From NCBI GenBank assembly GCA_002419025.1, contig DIFG01000071.1:7392-28601 (forward strand): a stretch of 21,210 nucleotides of DNA. The letters are read 5' to 3'. Each line of letters begins with the position of its first letter. Position 1 is the first letter of the stretch. This DNA comes from Deltaproteobacteria bacterium UBA5754 (lineage in GTDB: Bacteria; Desulfobacterota; Dissulfuribacteria; Dissulfuribacterales; UBA5754). Under the pieces are notes generated by a model. The model was not told the origin of the DNA. It did not search any database and was given only the letters and a program-made list of their open reading frames with translations. The translations under genes were made by a program, and so were the position numbers. Shown here in pieces: positions 1 to 8,232 of this stretch.

Positions 1-47
1 GACGCCAAATTGGAATTTTCGACTTTTTATGAAACCATCAAAATATC

Positions 48-53
48 AGGAAG
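48..53 (+). promoter_or_regulatory. Ribosome binding site deciding the glgX start
   Basis: AGGAAG, 5 nt before the ATG at 59. The alternative in-frame ATG at 29 has only a T-rich stretch upstream. This supports the start that gives the canonical MRVWPG N-terminus. Confidence 0.6.
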
Positions 54-58
54 ATCAC

Positions 59-2209
59 ATGAGAGTATGGCCTGGGAAGCCTTTCCCCCTTGGTGCCACA
101 TGGGACGGGATGGGGGTAAATTTTGCGATCTTTTCCGAGCATGCGGAGCGGGCGGAACTCTGTCTCTTTGACGGCGTCTTCGCAACACGGGAAAGCCAGA
201 AAATAGAACTCACGGAACGCACCGATCAGGTCTGGCACTGTTATCTTCCGGATGTGAGACCGGGACAGTTTTATGGCTACAGGGTCCACGGCCCCTATGA
301 CCCATCTTCGGGCATGAGATTCAACCCGAACAAGATCCTCGTCGACCCCTACGCCAAGTCCATCGCCCGCCTCACCCGGTGGGACGACTCCATGTTCGGA
401 TACCGGATCGGCGATCCTGATGGGGATCTCAGTTTCGACGAAAGGGACAACGCCGCGTTCGCGCCCCTGTGCATGGTGGTGGATCCGGCCTTCTACTGGG
501 GTGATGACCGTCCTCCCCGTACCCCGTGGAAGGAGACGATCATCTACGAGACCCATGTAAAGGGGATCACCGCCCTCCACCCAGATGTCCCGCCGGAACT
601 CCGGGGGACCTACGCAGGCCTTTCGAGCGAACCCGTGATCCGGCATCTCAAGGGACTTGGCGTGACAGCCGTGGAACTCATGCCGGTCCACCATCACGTG
701 GACGACCGTCATCTCGTGGACCGGGGGCTTTCCAACTATTGGGGATACAATACCCTTTCCTTCTTCTCTCCCGACCTCCGCTACGCCTCCCTTTCCGGCC
801 TCTTCGCCGACCCGGTCCGGGAGTTCAAGACCATGGTGCGGACCCTCCACGCGGCCGGAATCGAGGTCATCCTCGATGTGGTCTATAACCACACGGCCGA
901 AGGGAACCACCTGGGCCCCACCCTCTCCTTCCGGGGGATCGACAACACCTCCTACTATCGCCTGAGCGACGATGATCCGAGGTATTACATGGATTTCACG
1001 GGCTGCGGAAACACCCTCAACATGCAAAGCCCCTGGGTCCTCAAACTGATCATGGACAGCCTCAGGTACTGGATCCTCGAGATGCACGTGGACGGATTCC
1101 GGTTCGACCTCGCAAGCGCCCTTGCCCGGGAGCTATATGAAGTCGACAAGCTCGGGGCCTTCTTCGACATCATTCATCAGGATCCGGTGATCTCACAGAC
1201 AAAACTCATCGCCGAGCCCTGGGACCTGGGGGCTGGAGGATATCAGGTCGGCAACTTCCCAGTGCTCTGGACCGAATGGAACGGGAGATACCGGGACGTG
1301 GTCCGCGAGGTATGGGCGTGCGAATACTGCACCATCAACGAATTCGCGACCCGCATCGCGGGAAGCAGCGATCTCTATGAACACAGCGGAAGAAAGCCCC
1401 ACGCGAGCATCAACTTCATCACCTGCCACGACGGATTCACACTCCGAGACCTGGTGACATACAACGAAAAACACAACGAGGCGAACGGAGAGGAAAACCG
1501 GGACGGAGAGTCCCACAATAGGAGCTTTAATTTCGGGGTCGAGGGAGAGACTGACGATCCTGAAATAAACCGCATGAGGCAACGGCAGAAGAGAAACCTC
1601 TTTGCCACCCTTATGTTTTCCCTCGGAGTTCCCATGGTAAACGGCGGAGACGAACTGGGCCGCACCCAGAGGGGAAACAACAATGCATACTGCCAGGATA
1701 ACGAGATCAGCTGGTACTCCTGGGACCTCTCGCCGGATGACAGGAGGTTTCTCCGGTTCGTCAAAAAAGCGATCGCCATCCGGAAGAACCAGCCTGTCTT
1801 CAAGCGGAGCAACTTCTTTCGGGGACGCCCCATCCGCGGGACCGGCTCCAGGGATATCATGTGGCTTTCCCCGGACGGGACGGAAATGACCGACACGGAC
1901 TGGAATCAGCCTATGAACAGGGCCTTCGGCGTGATGCTCGGGGGGGACGCCATCGACGAAACGGACGAAAGGGGGTGGCAGATCACAGGGGACACGATCC
2001 TCATGCTCTTCAACCTGAACCACAGGGAGAAGGTCTCCTTTGTCCTTCCCTCATACAACGGCGGCCAAAGATGGGAACGCCTCCTCGATACCTCGGTCGA
2101 GGCCGAGAAAGAATACGAGGAGGCCCGCCACTGGGAGGCCGGGACGATTTTTGTGATCTCCGAACACTCCCTCCTCCTCTTCCGGCTGGCGTCGGAGGAG
2201 GAGGACTGA
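59..2209 (+). CDS. glgX: Glycogen debranching enzyme GlgX/TreX (isoamylase type)
   Basis: A GH13 isoamylase-type enzyme that hydrolyses alpha-1,6 branch points of glycogen or limit dextrins in the cytoplasm. The N-terminus (MRVWPGKPFPLGATWDG, a CBM48-type beta-sandwich) opens like typical GlgX proteins. GH13 motifs are present, numbered from this start: DVVYNH from D273, nucleophile D350 in DGFRFDLAS, acid/base E386 in IAEPWDLG, and the third carboxylate D458 in CHDGFTL. I chose the ATG at 59 because AGGAAG (48-53) lies 5 nt upstream; an in-frame ATG at 29 adds ten residues but has no Shine-Dalgarno. At 716 aa the length is normal for GlgX. The next gene begins 46 nt downstream on the same strand, so co-transcription is likely. 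The promoter lies outside the window. Leucine codons are strongly biased to CTC, as in the two following genes. Confidence 0.95.
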   Translation: MRVWPGKPFPLGATWDGMGVNFAIFSEHAERAELCLFDGVFATRESQKIELTERTDQVWHCYLPDVRPGQFYGYRVHGPYDPSSGMRFNPNKILVDPYAKSIARLTRWDDSMFGYRIGDPDGDLSFDERDNAAFAPLCMVVDPAFYWGDDRPPRTPWKETIIYETHVKGITALHPDVPPELRGTYAGLSSEPVIRHLKGLGVTAVELMPVHHHVDDRHLVDRGLSNYWGYNTLSFFSPDLRYASLSGLFADPVREFKTMVRTLHAAGIEVILDVVYNHTAEGNHLGPTLSFRGIDNTSYYRLSDDDPRYYMDFTGCGNTLNMQSPWVLKLIMDSLRYWILEMHVDGFRFDLASALARELYEVDKLGAFFDIIHQDPVISQTKLIAEPWDLGAGGYQVGNFPVLWTEWNGRYRDVVREVWACEYCTINEFATRIAGSSDLYEHSGRKPHASINFITCHDGFTLRDLVTYNEKHNEANGEENRDGESHNRSFNFGVEGETDDPEINRMRQRQKRNLFATLMFSLGVPMVNGGDELGRTQRGNNNAYCQDNEISWYSWDLSPDDRRFLRFVKKAIAIRKNQPVFKRSNFFRGRPIRGTGSRDIMWLSPDGTEMTDTDWNQPMNRAFGVMLGGDAIDETDERGWQITGDTILMLFNLNHREKVSFVLPSYNGGQRWERLLDTSVEAEKEYEEARHWEAGTIFVISEHSLLLFRLASEEED

Positions 2210-2255
2210 TCCATTCAGCGATTGACCGCCGGCGCATCAGGTATCAGGTGCTTCC

Positions 2256-5200
2256 ATGACAGCTTCTACCAAGAAACATTCCCTCTGGTACAAGGACGCC
2301 GTCATCTACGAGCTCCACGTGAAGGCATTCTTTGACGGAAACGGAGACGGGATAGGTGATTTTGCAGGTCTCATGGCCAGGCTCGACTATCTCGAATATC
2401 TCGGGGTGAACGCCGTCTGGCTCCTCCCCTTTTATCCCTCACCCTTCCGGGATGACGGCTATGACATCTCGGATTACCGAGGGATCCACCCTGCTTACGG
2501 CACACTCAAGGACTTTCGGGCCTTTGTCCGCGAGGCGCACCGCCGGGGCATCCGGGTCATCACCGAACTCGTGCTCAACCACACGAGCGACCAGCACCCC
2601 TGGTTCCAGGCGGCCCGGAGGGCAAAACCCGGCTCAGCGAAACGGAATTTCTACGTCTGGAGCGACACGGATACGGCATACTCCGGGACCCGGATCATCT
2701 TCACCGATACCGAGACCTCCAACTGGGCATGGGATCCCGTGGCAGGGGCCTATTACTGGCATCGATTCTTCTCCCACCAGCCGGACCTCAACTACTCAAA
2801 CCCCCGAGTACTGAAAGAGATGATCCGGATACTCCGCTTCTGGCTCGACATGGGGGTGGATGGACTGAGGCTCGATGCCGTGCCCTATCTCTGCGAACGG
2901 GAGGGAACAAACAACGAAAACCTCCCTGAGACACATTTCGTCATCAAGAAAATCAGACGCGAACTCGACAGCCATTACTCCGAACGTATGCTTCTCGCTG
3001 AGGCGAACCAATGGCCTGAGGACGTTGTTTCCTATTTCGGAGATGGAGACGAGTGCCACATGGCCTTCCATTTCCCCATAATGCCCCGGCTCTACATGGC
3101 CATCCGAAGGGAAGACCGGCGCCCCATCACCGAGATCATCGAACGTACCCCCCCTATCCCGGACACGTGCCAATGGACCATCTTCCTGAGGAATCACGAC
3201 GAGCTCACCCTGGAGATGGTGACTGACGAGGAACGGGACTACATGTACAAGGAATACGCCAAGGACCCGAGAATGAGGGTGAACGTCGGCATCAGGAGAC
3301 GGCTCGCACCCCTCGTCGACAACAGCCTGCGGCGCATCGAACTCCTGAACAGCCTCCTCTTCTCTCTCCCCGGCACCCCTGTGATCTATTACGGGGACGA
3401 GATCGGGATGGGCGACAACATCTATCTCGGTGACAGGGACGGTGTGCGCACCCCGATGCAGTGGTCATCCGACCGAAACGCAGGTTTTTCCACTGCGGAC
3501 ACGGCCCGACTCTATCTTCCGGTCATCATGGACCCGGTCTATGGATACGGAGCAGTGAACGTAGAGGCACAAAAACGCACACCCTCCTCCCTCCTCCAGT
3601 TCATGCGGCGCATGATCGCCCTCAGGAAACAGCACCGGGCCTTCGGGCGGGGCTCCATAGAATTCCTGAAACCCACAAACCGAAAGGTCCTCGCCTTCCT
3701 GAGGAGGTACAAAAGGGAAGCCATTCTCGTCGCGGCGAACCTCTCCCGTTTCGTCCAGCCCGTTGAACTGGATCTTTCCGAGTTCCAGGGCTGGACGCCG
3801 GTCGAGATGATCGGGAGGACCGAGTTCCCGACCATCGGGGAACTCCCTTATTTCCTCACCCTCGGGCCCCACGCCTTCTATTGGTTCACCCTCGAGCCCC
3901 AGGCCGAACCCCTCCGGATCGGAGAAGCCGCGCCCGGAGAACCGCCTGTCTTTCCGAACATCTATCTTCCCGAGGGATTAGACAGTCTCTTTTCCCCCGA
4001 ACACCGCATCACTTTCGAAAAGGACGTGCTTCCCGCCTTTCTTCAACGACAGCGCTGGTTCAGGGGAAAGGCCCGTGAGCTCATCTCGGTCCATCTAAAT
4101 GATTGGGCGAAACTCGGGGCAGGGTTCTTCATGACCTTTGTCGAGGTATCATACGCCGACGGCCTCCGGGAGACTTACTGCCTCCCTATGAAACTCGTAG
4201 TCGGAACCGCGGCCGAAAGACTCGCCCGGGACGTCCCCGAGGGGGTGATCTCCGGAATCAGGACGCCCATGGGAGATGGCGTCGTCTTTGACGCCCTGAT
4301 GGACAAGGTCTCCTGCGGGATCCTCTTCATGGCCATGGCCAACGGCGAGGGTTTCCCCACCCACGCCTCCGCCCGGCTCTCCGCCTTTCCCACAAAGGAA
4401 ATCTCCGAGCGGTTCGAAGAGAAGGTGACCTTCACAAGTGTGCGAAGGATGAAGGCGGAGCAGAGCAACACCTCGGTGATCCTCGACGACCAGTTCATCA
4501 TGAAGATCTTCAGAAAGATAGAGGAAGGACAGAATCCTGACCTGGAGATCGGCCTCTACCTCATGGACAAGACCCCTTTCCGAAACATGGCCCCGGTCGC
4601 AGGAGGTATCTGCCTCCAGGATCCTGACGGCAGGACCTCCTCCGTCGCCATGCTCCAGGCCTTCATCCCCAACCAGGGAGACGGATGGTCATTCATCCGG
4701 GGACACATGGAGGATTTCCTGAGAAGCGGGATCCACATTCCTCACACTACGGCCGGATCCCCCTTCGAACTCGCATCCCACTCCATCCCGCAGGCGGTCA
4801 GGGAGGCGCTCGATCCCCTGCTTTCCTCTGTCGAGATCCTCGGAAAACGGACCGGCGAGTTCCATCTGGCCCTCTCCTGCGAAAGACGGGATCCGGCCTT
4901 CATCCCCATCCCCATGACGTCATTGGATCTCTTGACACTCTCGAACGATTTTTCGAAAAACGCCTCAGAGGCCCTGAATCTCCTTCAGTCCCGGCTGCAT
5001 ACCCTCTCAGGCGAAGCGGAGAAGACCGCTGACGCGGTGATCTCGGCGGGCCCTGCCCTCATCCGGCGTTTCGAGGAGATATCCCGGCTCAGGACCGGGG
5101 GGCTCAAGATACGCTGCCACGGGGACTATCACCTGGGTCAGGTCCTCCGGGTGGATGATGACTTCATCCTTATCGACTTCGAGGGCGAGCCTCTCAAGCC

Positions 5201-5555
5201 GATCGCCGAACGGAGGGAAAAGGGTTCACCCCTCAAGGATGTGGCCGGAATGCTCCGGTCCTTCGGTTATGCCGCCCAGTGCGTGGTCATGGAAATCCCA
5301 TCCGGGGATGCAGATCTGGCTCCCATGAAAGAACGCGCACTGGCCTTGGAACGATGGATATCGGCGGCATTCCTCCGCTCCTACCTCGAGGCGATCAATG
5401 GAACGGACCTCCTTCCAAGCGAAGACAAAGACCTCGCCTCCCTCCTTGCCGCCTTTCTCCTCAACAAGGCGTTCTATGAACTTGCCTACGAAATCAACAA
5501 CCGACCCTCCTGGATCCACATCCCGCTCGATGGGATCCTCTCGCTCGCCGACTGA
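2256..5555 (+). CDS. treS: Trehalose synthase-maltokinase fusion (TreS-Mak)
   Basis: A two-domain cytoplasmic enzyme of 1099 aa. Residues about 10-555 are a GH13 maltose alpha-D-glucosyltransferase (trehalose synthase, maltose-trehalose interconversion). They begin with WYKDAVIYELHVKAFFDGNG and carry nucleophile D207 (GLRLDAVPYL), acid/base E249 (LLAEANQWPEDV) and D315 (RNHDELTLEM). Residues about 575-1099 are a maltokinase (Pep2/Mak) domain, which uses ATP to make maltose 1-phosphate; the kinase-like catalytic motif HGDYHLGQ starts at H955 (D957) and the metal-binding motif IDFEGEP has D974. Known TreS-Mak fusions have about this length, so both halves look intact. Maltose 1-phosphate normally feeds GlgE, which is not in the window. 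No strong Shine-Dalgarno precedes the ATG. The 3' end is separated by only 3 nt from the next start, consistent with an operon. Confidence 0.95.
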   Translation: MTASTKKHSLWYKDAVIYELHVKAFFDGNGDGIGDFAGLMARLDYLEYLGVNAVWLLPFYPSPFRDDGYDISDYRGIHPAYGTLKDFRAFVREAHRRGIRVITELVLNHTSDQHPWFQAARRAKPGSAKRNFYVWSDTDTAYSGTRIIFTDTETSNWAWDPVAGAYYWHRFFSHQPDLNYSNPRVLKEMIRILRFWLDMGVDGLRLDAVPYLCEREGTNNENLPETHFVIKKIRRELDSHYSERMLLAEANQWPEDVVSYFGDGDECHMAFHFPIMPRLYMAIRREDRRPITEIIERTPPIPDTCQWTIFLRNHDELTLEMVTDEERDYMYKEYAKDPRMRVNVGIRRRLAPLVDNSLRRIELLNSLLFSLPGTPVIYYGDEIGMGDNIYLGDRDGVRTPMQWSSDRNAGFSTADTARLYLPVIMDPVYGYGAVNVEAQKRTPSSLLQFMRRMIALRKQHRAFGRGSIEFLKPTNRKVLAFLRRYKREAILVAANLSRFVQPVELDLSEFQGWTPVEMIGRTEFPTIGELPYFLTLGPHAFYWFTLEPQAEPLRIGEAAPGEPPVFPNIYLPEGLDSLFSPEHRITFEKDVLPAFLQRQRWFRGKARELISVHLNDWAKLGAGFFMTFVEVSYADGLRETYCLPMKLVVGTAAERLARDVPEGVISGIRTPMGDGVVFDALMDKVSCGILFMAMANGEGFPTHASARLSAFPTKEISERFEEKVTFTSVRRMKAEQSNTSVILDDQFIMKIFRKIEEGQNPDLEIGLYLMDKTPFRNMAPVAGGICLQDPDGRTSSVAMLQAFIPNQGDGWSFIRGHMEDFLRSGIHIPHTTAGSPFELASHSIPQAVREALDPLLSSVEILGKRTGEFHLALSCERRDPAFIPIPMTSLDLLTLSNDFSKNASEALNLLQSRLHTLSGEAEKTADAVISAGPALIRRFEEISRLRTGGLKIRCHGDYHLGQVLRVDDDFILIDFEGEPLKPIAERREKGSPLKDVAGMLRSFGYAAQCVVMEIPSGDADLAPMKERALALERWISAAFLRSYLEAINGTDLLPSEDKDLASLLAAFLLNKAFYELAYEINNRPSWIHIPLDGILSLAD

Positions 5556-5558
5556 CAG

Positions 5559-7427
5559 GTGAACGGAGTGGGCAAGACCAAAATGACTTCATCAGGCGAG
5601 GGGAGGATCCACCGGATGCCCTTCGGCGCCGAGGTCCTCGATAAGGGCGTCAGATTCTCCCTCTGGGCCCCGGAGGCGCAGACAGTGGACCTCCGCCTGG
5701 ATTCACCCGAAGGTGAAACCCTCCATCCGATGGAAAGCAGTAAAGGAGGCTGGCATTGCCTCGTCCTCCCACAGGCCCGGCCCGGCGACCGTTACATGTT
5801 CCGGATCAACGGGAACATCCTCGTCCCGGACCCCGCATCGCGCTTTCAGCCGGATGACGTCCACGGGCCGAGCGAGGTGATAGATCCCCTCTCCTTCGCC
5901 TGGCAGGATGGGGGATGGATGGGGCGCCCATGGGAGGAGACCGTCTTCTACGAACTCCACGTCGGCGCCTTTACTCCACAAGGGACCTTCTCGGCTGTGC
6001 GCGCCAGACTCGACGACCTGGCCGACCTTGGGGTGACCGCCATCGAACTCATGCCTGTCGCCGACTTTCCCGGACGGCGGAACTGGGGATACGACGGCGT
6101 CCTCCCTTTTGCCCCGGACAGCGCGTACGGCCGTCCCGAGGATCTGAAACTCCTCATCCAGGAGGCGCACGCCCGGGGGATCACGGTCTTTCTCGACGTT
6201 GTTTACAACCACTTCGGCCCGGAAGGGAACTACCTCCACATCTACGCCCGAAACGCCTTCTTCACTGACCGCCACCATACGCCCTGGGGGGCTGCGATCA
6301 ACTTCGACGGACCCGGAAGCCGAACCGTCCGGGATTTCTTCATCGAAAACGCCCTGTACTGGCTCGAAGAATATCACATGGACGGCCTTCGCCTCGACGC
6401 CGTTCACGCCATCCGCGACGACTCCGTCCCCAATATCCTCGAGGAACTCGCGCAGCGCGTCAGGAAAGGCCCTGGAAGGAAGCGCCAGATCCATCTCGTC
6501 CTTGAAAACGACGACAATCGCGCCAGCTACCTCGTCCGGGACCGGTTCGGACTGCCCGTCTATTACACCGCCCAGTGGAATGATGACCTACACCACGCGC
6601 TCCACTGCCTCCTCACCGGGGAGGAGACCGGTTACTACCAGGACTATGCGGATGAGCCTGTCCGACACCTCGCCCGATCCCTTGCAGAGGGATTCGCGTA
6701 CCAGGGCGAGCCCTCCTCCTACCGGGACGGAGAACCAAGGGGCGAGCCAAGCGCCTTTCTCCCCCCGACCGCCTTCGTTTCCTTCCTCCAGAACCACGAC
6801 CAGATCGGAAACAGGGCATTCGGCGAACGGATCACCCTCCTCGCCGGACCGGATGCCATCCGTGCGGCCCTTGCAGTCCTTCTCCTCGCCCCATCCCCAC
6901 CCCTTCTTTTCATGGGAGAGGAATATGGGACACGCCGACCTTTTCCTTTCTTCTGCGCATTCGGCCCTGAGCTCGCAAGCGCGGTCACCGAGGGAAGGCG
7001 CCGTGAATTCGGACGGTTTCCCCAATTTCACGACCCCGAGGCACGCGAGCGGATCCCGGATCCCAACGCCGCGGAAACCTTTGAAAGCGCCGTCATCCGC
7101 TGGGACCGGCCAGACGGGAACTCTTCCGAGTGGCACCGGTACTTCAAGGGCCTCCTCGATCTACGGATGAAAGCGGTCGTCCCGGGTCTCAGGGGCATAT
7201 CAGGCGGCTGCGCGAGTTATTGCCTCTTCGGCCGGACGGCCTTTCACGTGCGATGGACCCTGGGAGACGGCTCCATCCTTTCCCTCGCCACGAACCTCGG
7301 AAACGGACCTGCCGACATCCCCTTTGTTCCAGCGGGATCCCTCCTTTTCGAACACCCCGAAGGGGCATCTAAAAACCTCGATGCGGGAAGGCTCCCTCCC
7401 TGGTCTGTCGTGTGGAAGATGACCTGA
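5559..7427 (+). CDS. treZ: Malto-oligosyltrehalose trehalohydrolase
   Basis: A GH13 enzyme that releases trehalose from maltooligosyl-trehalose, the second step of the TreY/TreZ route. The N-terminal CBM48-like part (PFGAEVLDKGVRFSLWAPEA) is followed by a (beta/alpha)8 barrel. Catalytic residues, numbered from the GTG start: D280 in GLRLDAVHAIRDDS, E316 in VLENDDNR, D414 in QNHDQIGNR. The last two motifs are diagnostic for TreZ rather than for the branching enzyme. The start is uncertain: GTG at 5559 lies 3 nt after the treS stop, and an ATG at 5583 would remove eight residues; neither has a convincing Shine-Dalgarno. The length (622 aa) is normal. TreY, the enzyme that makes its substrate, is absent from the window. 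Confidence 0.93.
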   Translation: MNGVGKTKMTSSGEGRIHRMPFGAEVLDKGVRFSLWAPEAQTVDLRLDSPEGETLHPMESSKGGWHCLVLPQARPGDRYMFRINGNILVPDPASRFQPDDVHGPSEVIDPLSFAWQDGGWMGRPWEETVFYELHVGAFTPQGTFSAVRARLDDLADLGVTAIELMPVADFPGRRNWGYDGVLPFAPDSAYGRPEDLKLLIQEAHARGITVFLDVVYNHFGPEGNYLHIYARNAFFTDRHHTPWGAAINFDGPGSRTVRDFFIENALYWLEEYHMDGLRLDAVHAIRDDSVPNILEELAQRVRKGPGRKRQIHLVLENDDNRASYLVRDRFGLPVYYTAQWNDDLHHALHCLLTGEETGYYQDYADEPVRHLARSLAEGFAYQGEPSSYRDGEPRGEPSAFLPPTAFVSFLQNHDQIGNRAFGERITLLAGPDAIRAALAVLLLAPSPPLLFMGEEYGTRRPFPFFCAFGPELASAVTEGRRREFGRFPQFHDPEARERIPDPNAAETFESAVIRWDRPDGNSSEWHRYFKGLLDLRMKAVVPGLRGISGGCASYCLFGRTAFHVRWTLGDGSILSLATNLGNGPADIPFVPAGSLLFEHPEGASKNLDAGRLPPWSVVWKMT

Positions 7428-7483
7428 GAGAACCTTGAATGTGAAGATGGAAGGCGATACTCTCCCGCCTATTCCCACAGAAA

Positions 7484-7488
7484 AGGAG
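7484..7488 (+). promoter_or_regulatory. Strong ribosome binding site upstream of the repeat-derived leader ORF
   Basis: AGGAG inside AAAAGGAGAGAAAATG, 5 nt from the ATG at 7494. It is the best Shine-Dalgarno in the treZ-ppiC gap, yet it lies 164 nt before the prolyl isomerase start, with the palindromic repeat in between. Confidence 0.6.
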
Positions 7489-7493
7489 AGAAA

Positions 7494-7655
7494 ATGATCG
7501 CACTGCAAAAACCTCAAAATCTGATCCCGCTCAAAAAGCCCGAGATGCAAGGCACGAAATTTTCCAGGAATGAGGCGTACTTAGCGTACGCCGCAGTGAC
7601 TGGAAAATTGAAACAACGCCGCAGATCGGGCTTTTTCAGCGGGATCAGAAAATGA
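7494..7655 (+). CDS. 53-codon leader ORF running through a palindromic repeat
   Basis: An ATG at 7494 with a good Shine-Dalgarno opens a frame (MIALQKPQNLIPLKKPEM...) that crosses the whole 128-bp palindrome without a stop. It ends at TGA 7653-7655, which overlaps the ATG of the prolyl isomerase (ATGA at 7652-7655). The peptide matches no family I recognise and most of it is repeat sequence, so it is probably not functional as a protein. The arrangement would let ribosomes loaded at the strong site reach the isomerase start by termination-reinitiation. Inference: the repeat inserted between an original Shine-Dalgarno/ATG and the isomerase coding sequence. Confidence 0.4.
   Translation: MIALQKPQNLIPLKKPEMQGTKFSRNEAYLAYAAVTGKLKQRRRSGFFSGIRK
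7521..7648. repeat. 128-bp palindromic (MITE-like) repeat
   Basis: The outer arms 7521-7543 and 7626-7648 are complementary over 23 bp with one mismatch (CTGATCCCGCT start, GGGATCAG end). Inside them AATTTTCCAG (7558-7567) pairs with CTGGAAAATT (7600-7609), and GGCGTAC (7574-7580) pairs with GTACGCC (7586-7592) around a 5-nt loop. The whole unit folds as one long interrupted hairpin. It resembles dispersed palindromes I recall from deltaproteobacterial genomes, but I cannot confirm this. It is not a simple terminator: its 3' arm touches the next gene's start and no T-tract follows. Confidence 0.75.
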
Positions 7656-7936
7656 AAAAGGCAAAGGCACGGCATATCCTTGTGGAAACCAAGGAGCGCT
7701 GCGAAGAACTCAAGAAACAGATAGCCGAAGGCGCGAATTTTGCGGACATGGCCGCGAAGCATTCCCATTGTCCTTCCGGGAGAAACGGAGGCTATCTCGG
7801 AGAATTCGCCCCCGGCCAGATGGTCGAGGCCTTTGACAAGGTCGTCTTCAGCAAGGAAGTCGGTAAGGTCCACGGACCTGTTAAGACGGAATTCGGATAC
7901 CACCTAATCCTGATCACGGAACGGACCGAAAAGTAA
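7652..7936 (+). CDS. ppiC: Parvulin-type peptidyl-prolyl cis-trans isomerase
   Basis: A 94-aa stand-alone parvulin, the length of E. coli PpiC, expected in the cytoplasm because it has no signal peptide. It accelerates cis-trans isomerisation of peptidyl-prolyl bonds. Family motifs are visible: ARHILVETKE at residues 6-15 (first strand with the His-Ile-Leu signature), FADMAAKHSHCPSG around 30-43, GGYLGEF at about 46-52, AFDKVVFS, and the C-terminal FGYHLILITER with the second active-site His. The ATG overlaps the stop of a repeat-derived leader ORF, and no strong Shine-Dalgarno lies directly upstream (only GCGGGATC in the repeat arm), so translation may depend on coupling. It sits 224 nt after treZ, with no obvious functional link to trehalose metabolism. 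Confidence 0.93.
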   Translation: MKKAKARHILVETKERCEELKKQIAEGANFADMAAKHSHCPSGRNGGYLGEFAPGQMVEAFDKVVFSKEVGKVHGPVKTEFGYHLILITERTEK

Positions 7937-8015
7937 AAGCAAACGATCAACATGCAAGGGGAGAAGCCTGCGTCGCCCTTTGCTGAGGATTTGCCTGTCT
8001 TGCGCCCGCTGGCAA

Positions 8016-8022
8016 GGGCACT
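8016..8022 (+). repeat. Direct repeat flanking structured element copy 1 (possible target-site duplication)
   Basis: GGGCACT stands immediately before the element's CCTGAAT end and recurs at 8195-8201 on the other side (6 bp GGCACT if the terminal G is counted in the element). It fits a target-site duplication but is short enough to be chance. Confidence 0.35.
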
Positions 8023-8195
8023 CCTGAATCCGTGAGATATGCACTCAACCTTTCGATTTCACAGAATAAGCCGGCGGCAGGGGTATTTGTGGAGTGAGGC
8101 GCCCATGGACGGGCGCCGTCGGCAAATCCGCCCCCATGGACGGGGGCTATTTGCCGCACGGAACAAATACCCCTGCCGCCGGCTCACGGATTCAG
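8023..8195 (+). repeat. Structured palindromic element, copy 1
   Basis: A nested palindrome. The ends CCTGAATCCGTGAG (8023-8036) and CTCACGGATTCAGG (8183-8196) are perfect inverted repeats. Within them, 8070-8090 pairs perfectly over 21 bp with 8163-8183. The closed region holds two hairpins, GGCGCCC/GGGCGCC (8098-8117) and CGGCAAAT...ATTTGCCG (8120-8156, with inner GCCCCC/GGGGGC), both presenting the same six-base loop ATGGAC. The 5' side between the end repeat and the main stem (8037-8069) is unpaired but conserved in copy 2. A second copy lies inverted at 20589-20784. No protein frame explains the pattern. It behaves like a small non-autonomous mobile element or a structured RNA/DNA unit of unknown type. 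Confidence 0.85.
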
Positions 8196-8232
8196 GGCAC
8201 TTTGCAATGCGCCCCTGACAATCCGTCCCGTT

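Noticed and set aside
38..1087. 349-aa minus-strand open frame opposite glgX
   Set aside because: It is a GC-rich shadow of glgX with no recognisable domain; the plus-strand frame has all GH13 motifs.
8023..8195. Reading the structured element as an intrinsic terminator or a CRISPR repeat
   Set aside because: No T-tract follows the stems and there is no repeat-spacer periodicity; only two copies occur in the window, 12.5 kb apart and inverted.
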